DNA of 64,000 bases from Candidatus Ruthia endofausta (GTDB taxonomy: Bacteria; Pseudomonadota; Gammaproteobacteria; PS1; Pseudothioglobaceae). The position numbers and the translations under genes are program-made. Within the stretch, counting starts at the first letter, position 1. Each line of letters starts with the position of its first letter. The DNA lies in NCBI RefSeq assembly GCF_013342985.1, contig NZ_CP054490.1, positions 1-64,000 of the forward strand, written 5' to 3'. A model generated the notes under the pieces. It did not search any database and had not been told where the DNA came from. It saw nothing but the letters and a program-made list of their open reading frames with translations. Shown here one piece after another: positions 9,490-18,126 of this stretch.

Positions 9490-12400
9490 ATGAGAGATTT
9501 ATTAAAAATTCATAAGTTAGAGCAAAAAGAGCAAGATTTTGACGCAATTAGAGTTGGGCTGGCTTCTCCTGAGAAGATTCGTTCATGGTCATATGGCGAG
9601 GTTAAAAAGCCTGAAACTATTAATTATCGTACCTTTAAGCCTGAAAGAGAAGGCTTGTTTTGTGCCAAAATATTTGGTCCCATGAAAGATTTTGAGTGTT
9701 TGTGTGGTAAGTATAAACGCATGAAATTTCGCAACGTTGTGTGTGAAAAATGTGGGGTTGAGGTAACGTATTCAAAAGTTCGCCGTGAGCGCATGGGTCA
9801 TATCGAATTATCAGCACCAGTTGCGCATATTTGGTATTTAAAATCTTTGCCTTCACGTCTGGGATTGTTGATGGATATGACACTCAAGGATATTGAACGT
9901 GTGCTTTATTTTGAAGCATTCTTAGTGACTGATCCAGGTTCAACACCACTTGTGCGTAAGCAGTTATTAACTGAAGAGATGTATTTTGATGCACTAGATG
10001 AATATGGTGATGACGAGTTTGATGCAAAAATGGGTGCAGAGGCTATTCAAGATGTTTTATCCGACATGAAACTTGAGGTTGAAGCGGCTAATTTACGCGA
10101 AGACAGTTTAAATACAAAAAGTCAAACCAAACTTAAAAAATATAATAAACGTCTTAAATTGGTTAACTCATTAATCCAATCTGGCAATAAGCCTGAATGG
10201 ATGGTGTTAAAAGTATTGCCAATTCTTCCGCCCGATTTACGTCCTTTAGTGCCATTAGATGGCGGTCGTTTTGCGACTTCGGATCTTAACGACTTATATC
10301 GTCGCGTAATTAATCGTAATAATCGTTTAGCACGTTTATTAGAGCTTGATGCGCCTGAAATCATCGTTCGCAATGAAAAGCGTATGCTACAGGAAGCAGT
10401 AGACTCACTCATTGATAATGGTCGTCGTGGTCGTGCTGTGATGGGTAATAATCGTCGTCCTTTGAAATCTATATCAGATATGATTAAAGGCAAGCAAGGG
10501 CGTTTCCGCCAAAATTTATTAGGTAAGCGAGTTGACTATTCAGGTCGTTCGGTGATTGTTTGTGGACCATATCTTAAGTTACACCAGTGTGGTTTGCCTA
10601 AGAAAATGGCATTAGAATTATTTAAGCCATTCATTTATAATAGATTGCAAGCCAAAGGCTTGGCTTCAACTATTAAAGCTGCTAAGAAAATGGTTGAAAG
10701 CGAATCACCAGAAGTGTGGGACATTTTAGAAAAAGTCGTGCATCAACACCCAGTGTTACTAAACCGTGCACCAACATTGCACCGTTTAGGTATCCAAGCG
10801 TTTGAGCCGCTACTAATTGAAGGCAAAGCTATTCAGTTACATCCACTTGTCTGTGGTGCATTCAATGCTGACTTTGATGGCGATCAAATGGCAGTACACG
10901 TGCCTTTATCTGAGGAGGCACAATTAGAGGCAAGAACCTTAATGTTGGCGTCTAATAATGTCTTACACCTTGCTAGTGGTGAGCCTATTATTGTGCCTTC
11001 GCAAGATGTTATTTTGGGTCTTTATTATATGACCCGTGAGATGATTAATCAAAAAGGTGAAGGGCTAATTTTTGCAAATGCAACCGAAGCGCTTAACGCT
11101 CATGAATCTGGCAATGTTACCTTGCATGCAAAGGTTAAATTACGCATTCAGGATTATCAAAAAATTGATGGTAAATTTGAGCCTAGTACTAAACGTATCG
11201 TTGATACCACGGTGGGTCGTGCGATTTTTTCAAGAATTTTGCCGAATGGCTTGTCATTTGATTTAATCAATGAAGCCATTAGTAAAAAAGTAGTTTCTAA
11301 TTTAATTCATGTTTGCTACCGCACGCAAGAATTAAAGCAAACGGTTATGTTTGCTGATCAAATGATGTATATGGGTTTTCAATATTCAACCAAATCAGGT
11401 ATTTCATTTTGTTCAAATGATATGATTATTCCAGACTCTAAAGCCATGATGATTGAACAAGCAGAGGTTCAAGTTAAAGATATTCAGGAGCAATTTTCTA
11501 AAGGTGTTGTGACCGATGGTGAGCGCTATAACAAGGTGATTGATATTTGGTCGCGTACTTCTGAAAAAGTGGCAAAAGCAATGATGGACGAGATTGGTTT
11601 TGAAGATTTTATTGATGCTGATGGTAAGACTCAAAAACTTGCCTCATTTAACTCGGTTTATATGATGGCTGATTCAGGTGCAAGGGGCTCCCCTGCACAA
11701 ATGCGTCAGTTATCAGGCATGCGCGGATTGATGGCGAAGCCAGATGGCTCAATTATTGAAACCCCAATTACGTCAAACTTCCGTGAAGGTTTGAACAACA
11801 TGCAGTATTTTATTTCTACACATGGTGCACGTAAAGGTTTGGCTGATACAGCACTGAAAACAGCAAACTCTGGTTATTTAACCAGGCGTTTGGTGGATGT
11901 TGGACAAGACTTGGTTATTACTGAAGATGATTGTGGTACCGATAATGGCTTGATTATGAAAGCAGTGATTGACGGTGGTAATATTGTACAAACCTTGGGT
12001 ACAGCAACATTAGGTCGAGTGACAGCAAAAGCTGTATTAATGCCAGATTCAACGAATGTATTTTTAGAAAAAGGTCATTTAGTTTCCTTGGATGATTCAG
12101 ACAAGATTAATGAATTAGGCATTGAGTCGATGAAAGTACGTTCAGCTATCACTTGCGATACACGTTATGGCGTGTGCTCATCATGCTATGGTAATGATAT
12201 GGCACGTAGTCATAAAATTGGTGTTGGTGAGGCAATTGGTGTTATTGCAGCACAATCCATTGGTGAGCCAGGTACGCAGTTAACCATGCGTACTTTCCAT
12301 ATTGGTGGCGCTGCATCTGCTTCTACTGCAGTTAGTAGTATCAATGTTAATACGGACGGTGTTGCACACTTTGAAAATTTAAAATCGATTACCAATGAAA

Positions 12401-13677
12401 ATAATGATTTAGTGGTCATTTCTCGCTCTTCTGAAGTGACTATTCGTAATAACAAAGGTCAAGAGGTTGAACGTTATAAAATTCCTTATGGTGCGATTGT
12501 ACATGTGCAAGAAGGTGGTGCGGTTAAAGCAAAAGATAAGATTGCTGATTGGGATCCACATACACACCCTATTATTTCTGAACAAGCAGGTCGTGTGATT
12601 TTTGTAGATTTTGTTGAGGGTTTGACCGTTAATAAAAATACCGATCCATTGACAGGTTTAACTTTCTTTGAGATGATTGATGAAGCCGAAAGATCAACAG
12701 CAGCAAAAGGACTAAAGCCGTTAATTAAAATGGTTGAGGAGAATGATTCTGAAGTTGTACTATCAACACATTATCTACCATCAACTGTTAAGATTAATTT
12801 AGACGACAATCAAGTGATTGCAGCAGGTGAAGTATTGGCTAAAATTCCTAAAGATTTGTCTAAAACAAGTGATATTACGGGCGGTCTACCACGTGTTGCT
12901 GATTTATTTGAAGCGCGCAAAGCTAAAGATCATTCAATTCTTGCAGAAGCAACTGGCGTTATTAGTTTTGGTAGCTCTACCAAATCTAAAGACCGTTTAA
13001 TTATTACCAGTGCAGAAGGTAAAGCCATTGAAATGATGATTCACAAATGGCGTCAAATTAACGTATTTGATGGTGAAACAATTGAAAAAGGCGATGTCAT
13101 TTCAGATGGTCCATCTAATCCGCATGATATCTTACGTCTATTGGGTGTTGAGGCGTTGGCTAATTATGTTGTTAGAGAAGTTCAAAATGTTTATCGCTTA
13201 CAAGGTGTTAATATTTCTGATAAACATATTGAAGTGATTGTTAAACAAATGCTACGTAAAGTTGAGGTTCTTAATGCAAGCGATTCATCATTTGTTAATG
13301 GTGAAACTGCTGAATATGGTCGAGTGATTGAAACCAATAAGCAATTAGAAGCACAAGGCAAAGACTTAATCACTTATCAAAGATTGCTAATGGGTATCAC
13401 TAAAGCATCTTTGGCAACTGAGTCATTTATTTCTGCTGCCTCATTCCAAGAAACAACTCGTGTGTTAACAGAAGCTTCAACAACAGGACGTGTGGATACA
13501 CTCCAAGGTTTGAAAGAAAATGTGATTGTGGGTCGATTGATTCCAGCAGGTATAGGTTTTAAACATCATCAAAAACGTCGTGCTCAATATGTTGCAAGTA
13601 TTACGCAAACAGTTGATGCACAGCAGGCATTGGCTGATCAATTAAACGAAGCAGAGGGGCAAACACAAGAGGGGTAA
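9490..13677 (+). CDS. rpoC: RNA polymerase beta' subunit
   Basis: This is the largest polymerase subunit, which carries the catalytic magnesium site. NADFDGDQ at residues 459-466 supplies the three aspartates. A zinc site near the N terminus uses C70, C72, C85 and C88. The second zinc site includes C889, C896 and C899 ([11 protein letters not shown]), followed by the conserved [20 protein letters not shown]. The length of 1395 is typical. It is cotranscribed with rpoB and ends shortly before an intrinsic terminator. Confidence 0.99.
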   Translation: MRDLLKIHKLEQKEQDFDAIRVGLASPEKIRSWSYGEVKKPETINYRTFKPEREGLFCAKIFGPMKDFECLCGKYKRMKFRNVVCEKCGVEVTYSKVRRERMGHIELSAPVAHIWYLKSLPSRLGLLMDMTLKDIERVLYFEAFLVTDPGSTPLVRKQLLTEEMYFDALDEYGDDEFDAKMGAEAIQDVLSDMKLEVEAANLREDSLNTKSQTKLKKYNKRLKLVNSLIQSGNKPEWMVLKVLPILPPDLRPLVPLDGGRFATSDLNDLYRRVINRNNRLARLLELDAPEIIVRNEKRMLQEAVDSLIDNGRRGRAVMGNNRRPLKSISDMIKGKQGRFRQNLLGKRVDYSGRSVIVCGPYLKLHQCGLPKKMALELFKPFIYNRLQAKGLASTIKAAKKMVESESPEVWDILEKVVHQHPVLLNRAPTLHRLGIQAFEPLLIEGKAIQLHPLVCGAFNADFDGDQMAVHVPLSEEAQLEARTLMLASNNVLHLASGEPIIVPSQDVILGLYYMTREMINQKGEGLIFANATEALNAHESGNVTLHAKVKLRIQDYQKIDGKFEPSTKRIVDTTVGRAIFSRILPNGLSFDLINEAISKKVVSNLIHVCYRTQELKQTVMFADQMMYMGFQYSTKSGISFCSNDMIIPDSKAMMIEQAEVQVKDIQEQFSKGVVTDGERYNKVIDIWSRTSEKVAKAMMDEIGFEDFIDADGKTQKLASFNSVYMMADSGARGSPAQMRQLSGMRGLMAKPDGSIIETPITSNFREGLNNMQYFISTHGARKGLADTALKTANSGYLTRRLVDVGQDLVITEDDCGTDNGLIMKAVIDGGNIVQTLGTATLGRVTAKAVLMPDSTNVFLEKGHLVSLDDSDKINELGIESMKVRSAITCDTRYGVCSSCYGNDMARSHKIGVGEAIGVIAAQSIGEPGTQLTMRTFHIGGAASASTAVSSINVNTDGVAHFENLKSITNENNDLVVISRSSEVTIRNNKGQEVERYKIPYGAIVHVQEGGAVKAKDKIADWDPHTHPIISEQAGRVIFVDFVEGLTVNKNTDPLTGLTFFEMIDEAERSTAAKGLKPLIKMVEENDSEVVLSTHYLPSTVKINLDDNQVIAAGEVLAKIPKDLSKTSDITGGLPRVADLFEARKAKDHSILAEATGVISFGSSTKSKDRLIITSAEGKAIEMMIHKWRQINVFDGETIEKGDVISDGPSNPHDILRLLGVEALANYVVREVQNVYRLQGVNISDKHIEVIVKQMLRKVEVLNASDSSFVNGETAEYGRVIETNKQLEAQGKDLITYQRLLMGITKASLATESFISAASFQETTRVLTEASTTGRVDTLQGLKENVIVGRLIPAGIGFKHHQKRRAQYVASITQTVDAQQALADQLNEAEGQTQEG

Positions 13678-13704
13678 TATTAACTTTTTCTTAAAAATAA
13701 AAAA

Positions 13705-13736
13705 ACCGCATTAATCAAAATTGATGCGGTTTTTTT
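13705..13736 (+). terminator. Intrinsic terminator after rpoC
   Basis: An 11-bp stem (ACCGCATTAAT with ATTGATGCGGT, one G-U pair) around a CAAA loop is followed by six T residues. It closes the long ribosomal protein and RNA polymerase operon. Confidence 0.92.
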
Positions 13737-13783
13737 ATTACAAGGTTTAAAATACTTGGAATTTCTACATAAATACTGTTTAT

Positions 13784-15238
13784 ATGAATCAATCTAGTTT
13801 CAATCAATTTGTTGAACAAGGCTATAACCATATTCCCGTTTTTAAGGAGGTGATTTTAGATACTGATACCGCATTAGGTTTGTATTTAAAACTGGCAGAT
13901 ACACCTTATTCTTATCTTTTTGAATCCGTACAAGGTGGAGAAAGATGGGGTCGTTATTCAATGATTGGCTTGAGTGCACAAACCGTTATTAAGGTATTTG
14001 GTTATGAGGTTTGTATTGAGAAAAATTCACAGCAATCTGAGTCATTCACTGTAGAAGATCCACTACTATGGATTGAGCAATATCAACAGCAATATAAGGT
14101 ACCAAAAATTGAAAATTTGCCAGAGTTTAATGGTGGTTTGGTGGGCTATTTTGGTTATGAAATTATTCACTATATCGAGCTAAAATTAAAACATGCTAAG
14201 CAAAAAGACGAGCTTAATATTGCAGATATTATGTTGATGGTGTCTAATGATTTGGTGGTATTTGATAATTTAGCCAATAAGGCTTTCTTAATAACACACA
14301 TTAATCCTAGCAAGCAAAGTTTTGAAGATGCGCAATTAAGGTTAAGTGAAATCGAGCGTCAGATTAACCAGCCTTTAATTAAAAAAGACTATCAATCTGA
14401 TCATCTTAGTAGTGCAGATTTTATCTCTAGCTTTGGCGAGCAAAACTATAAAGCTGCAGTTGATACTATTCAACAATATATCAAGGCTGGTGATGTCATG
14501 CAAGTGGTTCCTTCACAAAGACTTAGTGCAACATTTAAAGCACCACCAATTGAGTTATATCGACAACTTAGACGCCTCAATCCATCGCCTTATATGTATT
14601 ATCTTAATTTAGATGATATTATGATTATCGGTTCTTCACCAGAAATTCTCACTCGTGTAGATAGTAATAGGCGTGCAACTGTTAGGCCTATGGCAGGTAC
14701 TCGTGCGCGCAGTAAAAACCATACCCAAGACTTAGCATTGGAGCAAGACTTATTAAATGATGAGAAAGAAATTGCAGAACACTTAATGTTGATTGACTTG
14801 GGTCGTAATGATTTAGGTCGTATTGCAAAAACTGGCACAGTTAAATTGACTGATAAAATGTTTGTTGAGCGCTATTCGCATGTGATGCATATTGTGTCAA
14901 ACGTTGAATGTGAACTTAAAGACGATGTGAGCGTGATTGATGTTTTAAAAGCAACTTTTCCAGCAGGTACACTCAGTGGCGCGCCTAAAGTACGAGCTAT
15001 AGAAATTATCAATGAGATTGAGCCTTTAAAACGCAATATTTATTCAGGTGCAATTGGCTATTTATCTTGGCATGGATGTATGGACATGGCAATTGCTATT
15101 CGCACTGCTGTGATTAAAGATCAAATGCTTTATGTTCAAGCTGGAGCGGGTATTGTTTATGACTCTATAGCACAATCAGAATGGGATGAGACTATGCATA
15201 AAGCTCAAGCACTTATCAAGGCTGCACAGCAAGTTTAA
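13784..15238 (+). CDS. trpE: Anthranilate synthase component I
   Basis: TrpE converts chorismate to anthranilate, the first committed step of tryptophan synthesis, using ammonia from the TrpG glutaminase. The 484-residue protein shows the chorismate-binding enzyme signatures: VVPSQRLSATF, SPEILTRV, RPMAGTRAR, LIDLGRNDLGRI, FPAGTLSGAPKVRA and a C-terminal QAGAGIVYDS. The N-terminal region with LLESVxGG-like residues (YLFESVQGGERWGRYS) belongs to TrpE rather than PabB. It stands alone between two terminators, with no trpG next to it. The ATG has no obvious ribosome site. Confidence 0.95.
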   Translation: MNQSSFNQFVEQGYNHIPVFKEVILDTDTALGLYLKLADTPYSYLFESVQGGERWGRYSMIGLSAQTVIKVFGYEVCIEKNSQQSESFTVEDPLLWIEQYQQQYKVPKIENLPEFNGGLVGYFGYEIIHYIELKLKHAKQKDELNIADIMLMVSNDLVVFDNLANKAFLITHINPSKQSFEDAQLRLSEIERQINQPLIKKDYQSDHLSSADFISSFGEQNYKAAVDTIQQYIKAGDVMQVVPSQRLSATFKAPPIELYRQLRRLNPSPYMYYLNLDDIMIIGSSPEILTRVDSNRRATVRPMAGTRARSKNHTQDLALEQDLLNDEKEIAEHLMLIDLGRNDLGRIAKTGTVKLTDKMFVERYSHVMHIVSNVECELKDDVSVIDVLKATFPAGTLSGAPKVRAIEIINEIEPLKRNIYSGAIGYLSWHGCMDMAIAIRTAVIKDQMLYVQAGAGIVYDSIAQSEWDETMHKAQALIKAAQQV

Positions 15239-15247
15239 GTGGAAAAA

Positions 15248-15285
15248 AATAACCAAATAATTTCTTGTTGTTTGGTTATTTTTTT
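15248..15285 (+). terminator. Intrinsic terminator after trpE
   Basis: A 10-bp stem (AATAACCAAA with TTTGGTTATT) and a T run of at least seven bases follow trpE by about ten bases. The stem is AT-rich but complete. It isolates trpE from the Sox operon. Confidence 0.8.
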
Positions 15286-15583
15286 ACTTCCTTTTGAGGA
15301 ATAACTTAGTTTTTCTCTGTAAATGCATGCGTTTTAAACTCAAACAAGTAATATTGATTTTTTTATAAATGGCATTGCTTGCAGTTGGTATGAAAAGTTA
15401 CCTTTAAATAAGGTCATAAAACATTGGATATTGCGCGGACATTTCTTTTAGAAGCCTAGAATATTATAATATAACGCTTTAATAAAAGAGTTGCAAAGTA
15501 TTTTTAAGTACTATATCATTCTCCTCGTCAAGGCTTAATGCCTTGTTGAGGGATTTATTTTTTTATGTAAAAAGGGGAGAAAC
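15286..15583 (+). promoter_or_regulatory. Sox operon upstream region with leader hairpin
   Basis: This is noncoding DNA between the trpE terminator and soxX. TATAAT at 15465-15470 is a plausible -10 box, but no convincing -35 box sits at the right distance. Further down, 15523-15551 forms a hairpin CCTC+CAAGGC / GCCTTG+GAGG with a small internal loop. It is followed by GATTTATTTTTTTA, so it resembles an intrinsic terminator placed before the soxX ribosome site. That suggests attenuation or control of transcript ends, but no regulator is identifiable from the sequence. Confidence 0.45.
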
Positions 15584-15931
15584 ATGAAGAAAACCATTTC
15601 TTCTATCTCAGTAGTCGTGACGTTGGCAATATTATTTATGATGCCAACACAAGTGGGTGCTAAAGAGATGACGGGTGAAGAGGTAACTTTCAGTCGAAAG
15701 TTTGGCAATTGTCTATCATGCCATATGATTCCAGGCGGTAGTTTACCAGGAACGATTGGACCACCACTACTTGCAATGAAAGCAAGATTTCCAAATAAGG
15801 CTGATTTAAGAAAGCAAATTTGGGATGCGACTATTAAAAATCCAGATTCAATTATGCCTCCATTTGGTAAGCAGCAAGTGTTAAGCGAGAAGCAAATTGA
15901 TCAAATTACAGATTTCATTTATTCAAAATAA
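15584..15931 (+). CDS. soxX: Sulfur oxidation c-type cytochrome SoxX
   Basis: SoxX is the small periplasmic cytochrome of the SoxXA complex, which attaches thiosulfate to the carrier SoxY. The 115-residue precursor has a signal peptide (about residues 1-26). One haem site CLSCH lies at residues 43-47 and a probable methionine ligand at M91 in SIMPPFG. The start has GGGGAG upstream. The gene is followed by soxY, soxZ, soxA and a soxK-like gene on the same strand, with short spacers containing strong ribosome sites. Length and motif order match SoxX of gammaproteobacterial sulfur oxidisers. Confidence 0.93.
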   Translation: MKKTISSISVVVTLAILFMMPTQVGAKEMTGEEVTFSRKFGNCLSCHMIPGGSLPGTIGPPLLAMKARFPNKADLRKQIWDATIKNPDSIMPPFGKQQVLSEKQIDQITDFIYSK

Positions 15932-15941
15932 GGAGAGCAGG

Positions 15942-16385
15942 ATGAAAAAAAGGTTATTTTTAAAAAGTGCAATGGCAGGTTCTGCAGTTGCCACAGCAGT
16001 AGGTGCAGGCTTACTAACACCAAGTATGGCTTTTGCTAATTCTATAAGTTTTAAGGTTAAATCAGATACAGCAACTGCTTCGGTTGCAAGTGCTGCTCAA
16101 GGTTCATTTAAATTCAAAGCACCTAAGATTGCTGAGAATGGTGCAGTAGTGCCGATGACAGTGGATGCTTCTAAGATTAAAGGCGTAACAAACATTTCTT
16201 TCTATATTAGGAGTAATTCTACCCCTTTAGTAGCTTCATTTAATTTATCTGGTGCTCAGGGTTATGTTTCTACTCGTGTTAAGATGGGTAAGACTTCTCC
16301 AGTGATAGCGTTAGTGACAGCAGGCGGTATAACAACTTCTAAAACTCAAGAAGTCAAAGTAACGATTGGCGGCTGTGGCGGTTAA
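15942..16385 (+). CDS. soxY: Sulfur carrier protein SoxY
   Basis: SoxY carries sulfur intermediates covalently on a C-terminal cysteine during thiosulfate oxidation in the periplasm. The 147-residue product ends in GGCGG, the invariant SoxY carrier tail, with the cysteine at 145. The start at 15942 has AGGAGAG upstream and gives MKKRLFLKSAMAG. This resembles a Tat signal, but with KR in place of the twin arginines; a hydrophobic stretch and an alanine-rich cleavage region follow. Earlier in-frame starts lack a ribosome site. It is paired with soxZ as usual. Confidence 0.95.
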   Translation: MKKRLFLKSAMAGSAVATAVGAGLLTPSMAFANSISFKVKSDTATASVASAAQGSFKFKAPKIAENGAVVPMTVDASKIKGVTNISFYIRSNSTPLVASFNLSGAQGYVSTRVKMGKTSPVIALVTAGGITTSKTQEVKVTIGGCGG

Positions 16386-16417
16386 TTAACTAATTATATT
16401 AAAAGGAGAATATAAAA

Positions 16418-16720
16418 ATGGCAAATATTAAATTAAAGCCCAAGGCTAGAAAAGGTGTTATTGGTATTAAGTGTTTAATTAAGCACCCTATGGAGACAGG
16501 CTTACGTAAGAAAAAAGGTAAAATCGTACCAGCTAACTATATTGAAAATATGGTTATATTACACAATGGCAACAAAGTTGTAGACGCTGATATCGGTAGC
16601 TCAATTTCTGAAAACCCATATTTTAAGTTTAACGTTCCTGGTAAAAAGGGTGACATAATTGAACTTAAGTATAAAGACAATAAAGGTAAAACAGGTTCTG
16701 CGACTATAAAGTCTAAGTAA
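16418..16720 (+). CDS. soxZ: Sulfur oxidation protein SoxZ
   Basis: SoxZ forms a heterodimer with SoxY and helps present the sulfur-bearing arm to SoxXA, SoxB and SoxCD. The 100-residue protein has no signal peptide, which fits the family because SoxZ is exported together with SoxY. The conserved core KCLIKHPMETGLRK and the ENPYFKFNVPG region identify it. The AAAAGGAG ribosome site lies nine bases before ATG. It lies directly after soxY and before soxA. Confidence 0.95.
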   Translation: MANIKLKPKARKGVIGIKCLIKHPMETGLRKKKGKIVPANYIENMVILHNGNKVVDADIGSSISENPYFKFNVPGKKGDIIELKYKDNKGKTGSATIKSK

Positions 16721-16747
16721 CTGTTTATAATTACTGAGGAGAGATTA

Positions 16748-17563
16748 ATGAAAAAACTAGTAACCATAGTGGCTAATTTAGGCTTGTTGGTTGGTATGGC
16801 ATCAGCTGATGTTGCATCTGACCAAAAAGCTTTTATTAAGCACTTTAAAACAATTTTTCCGAATGTTGAATTTGCAGACTATACCAATGGTGTATATGCG
16901 GTTGATCAAGGTTCAAGAGAACAATTCGAAGAAATCTTAGACGGTATTCCTCCTTATGAGGAAGCGGTAGAGAAAGGTGGCAAGGAGTATTTGAAGTTTG
17001 GCCTTAATAAGTGTAGCTCACTTAAAGATCCAGCGGCAGCCCGTGTTAAACACCCATACTTTGATGAAATAACTCAGCAAGTGGTCACACTTGAAAGTGC
17101 GATTAAGAAGTGTTACCAACAGCGAACTGGTAAGAAGCTAGGCTCTAAGAAAGGTAAAATTGCTCGTATTAGTGCTTGGATTTCAGATCAAGCAGCTGGA
17201 CAAAAGATTAACGTAAAAGTTGAGTCTGCTGGCGCTAAGGCGGCTTATGAGGAGGGTAAGGTTTTCTTTTATGCTAAGCGTGGTCAGTTCAACATGTCTT
17301 GTGCAGATTGTCATGTGTATAATGCAGGTAAAAAAGCGCGCGCTGATATTTTATCACCTGCGTTAGGTCATACTACTCACCTACCTATGTATCGTGCGAA
17401 ATGGGCTAGTATGGGTACACTACACCGTCGTTATGGTGGTTGTTTGAAAAACATGCGTGCTAAGCCATTAAAAGCTCAGACAGAAGCGTTTCGCAATATG
17501 GAATTCTTTCATCAAGCAATGAGCAATGGTCTTGAAATCACTGCTGATAGATATAGGAAATAG
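16748..17563 (+). CDS. soxA: Sulfur oxidation c-type cytochrome SoxA
   Basis: SoxA is the catalytic subunit of SoxXA, forming the disulfide between thiosulfate and SoxY. The 271-residue precursor has a signal peptide (residues 1-20) and one haem site CADCH at 185-189. The active-site cysteine is C232 in RRYGGC. Residues C89 and C122 lie where diheme SoxA proteins have another haem and may form a disulfide, so this is a single-haem type. The start has GAGGAGAG upstream. The neighbouring soxXYZ and soxK genes support the role. Confidence 0.95.
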   Translation: MKKLVTIVANLGLLVGMASADVASDQKAFIKHFKTIFPNVEFADYTNGVYAVDQGSREQFEEILDGIPPYEEAVEKGGKEYLKFGLNKCSSLKDPAAARVKHPYFDEITQQVVTLESAIKKCYQQRTGKKLGSKKGKIARISAWISDQAAGQKINVKVESAGAKAAYEEGKVFFYAKRGQFNMSCADCHVYNAGKKARADILSPALGHTTHLPMYRAKWASMGTLHRRYGGCLKNMRAKPLKAQTEAFRNMEFFHQAMSNGLEITADRYRK

Positions 17564-17572
17564 GAGACACTA

Positions 17573-17893
17573 ATGAAAAAAGTATTATTAACAACTTTGA
17601 CACTATTTGCTTTAACAGTTCAGGCTGATTTCTTGGATGGTTCGCATAACTGGAATAATGGTTCTTCTGATTCATTTAAGTCTGCTATTAAAGCAGCACA
17701 GACTGGTTATGAAGCCAATCTTGCTGTAAATATGGCATGGCGTGATACTGGAAAAATGATTAAAAAAGCTAAAAAATTGTATAAAGCAGGTAAAAATGTT
17801 GCGGCAATTACTTTGGCGAATAAAGCTCATAAGCAAACAATTAATGCAACAGTGCAAACTGCATTAGCAAAAACGGCTGGACCTAGGTTCTAA
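17573..17893 (+). CDS. soxK: SoxXA-binding protein, SoxK-like
   Basis: This is a small secreted basic protein of 106 residues with a signal peptide ending near residue 18 (LTVQA). The mature part is mostly helical and rich in lysine and alanine, including KKAKKLYKAGKN and ANKAHKQT. Position directly after soxA, small size and this composition match the SoxK/SAXB family, which binds SoxXA and stimulates its activity in some sulfur oxidisers. It has no haem motif or cysteine. The assignment rests on context and pattern; a generic periplasmic helical protein is the alternative. Confidence 0.72.
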   Translation: MKKVLLTTLTLFALTVQADFLDGSHNWNNGSSDSFKSAIKAAQTGYEANLAVNMAWRDTGKMIKKAKKLYKAGKNVAAITLANKAHKQTINATVQTALAKTAGPRF

Positions 17894-17912
17894 GGAAATC
17901 TAGTGAATTAGA

Positions 17913-17941
17913 AAAAATACCCCAACATTAGGGTATTTTTT
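17913..17941 (+). terminator. Intrinsic terminator of the Sox operon
   Basis: AAAAATACCC pairs with GGGTATTTTT around an eight-base loop, and the 3' arm itself supplies the T run. It lies 20 bases after the soxK stop and closes the soxXYZAK unit. soxB and soxCD are not in this cluster. Confidence 0.88.
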
Positions 17942-18126
17942 ATCTATTGTTTGTTGATTAAAAAAGCCTGTATTAATTTTTTTTAATCAACAGTAAGAAA
18001 TTCTCAATAATTTTTACTCTGTCTGATATATTTTTTGAAAACTTTCAGTACTTTTAAAATAAAAAAAAGTTCTTTAGACTTGTAAAATGAATAAGTATTT
18101 CATCAAATTTATTTTAATTACTCTTA

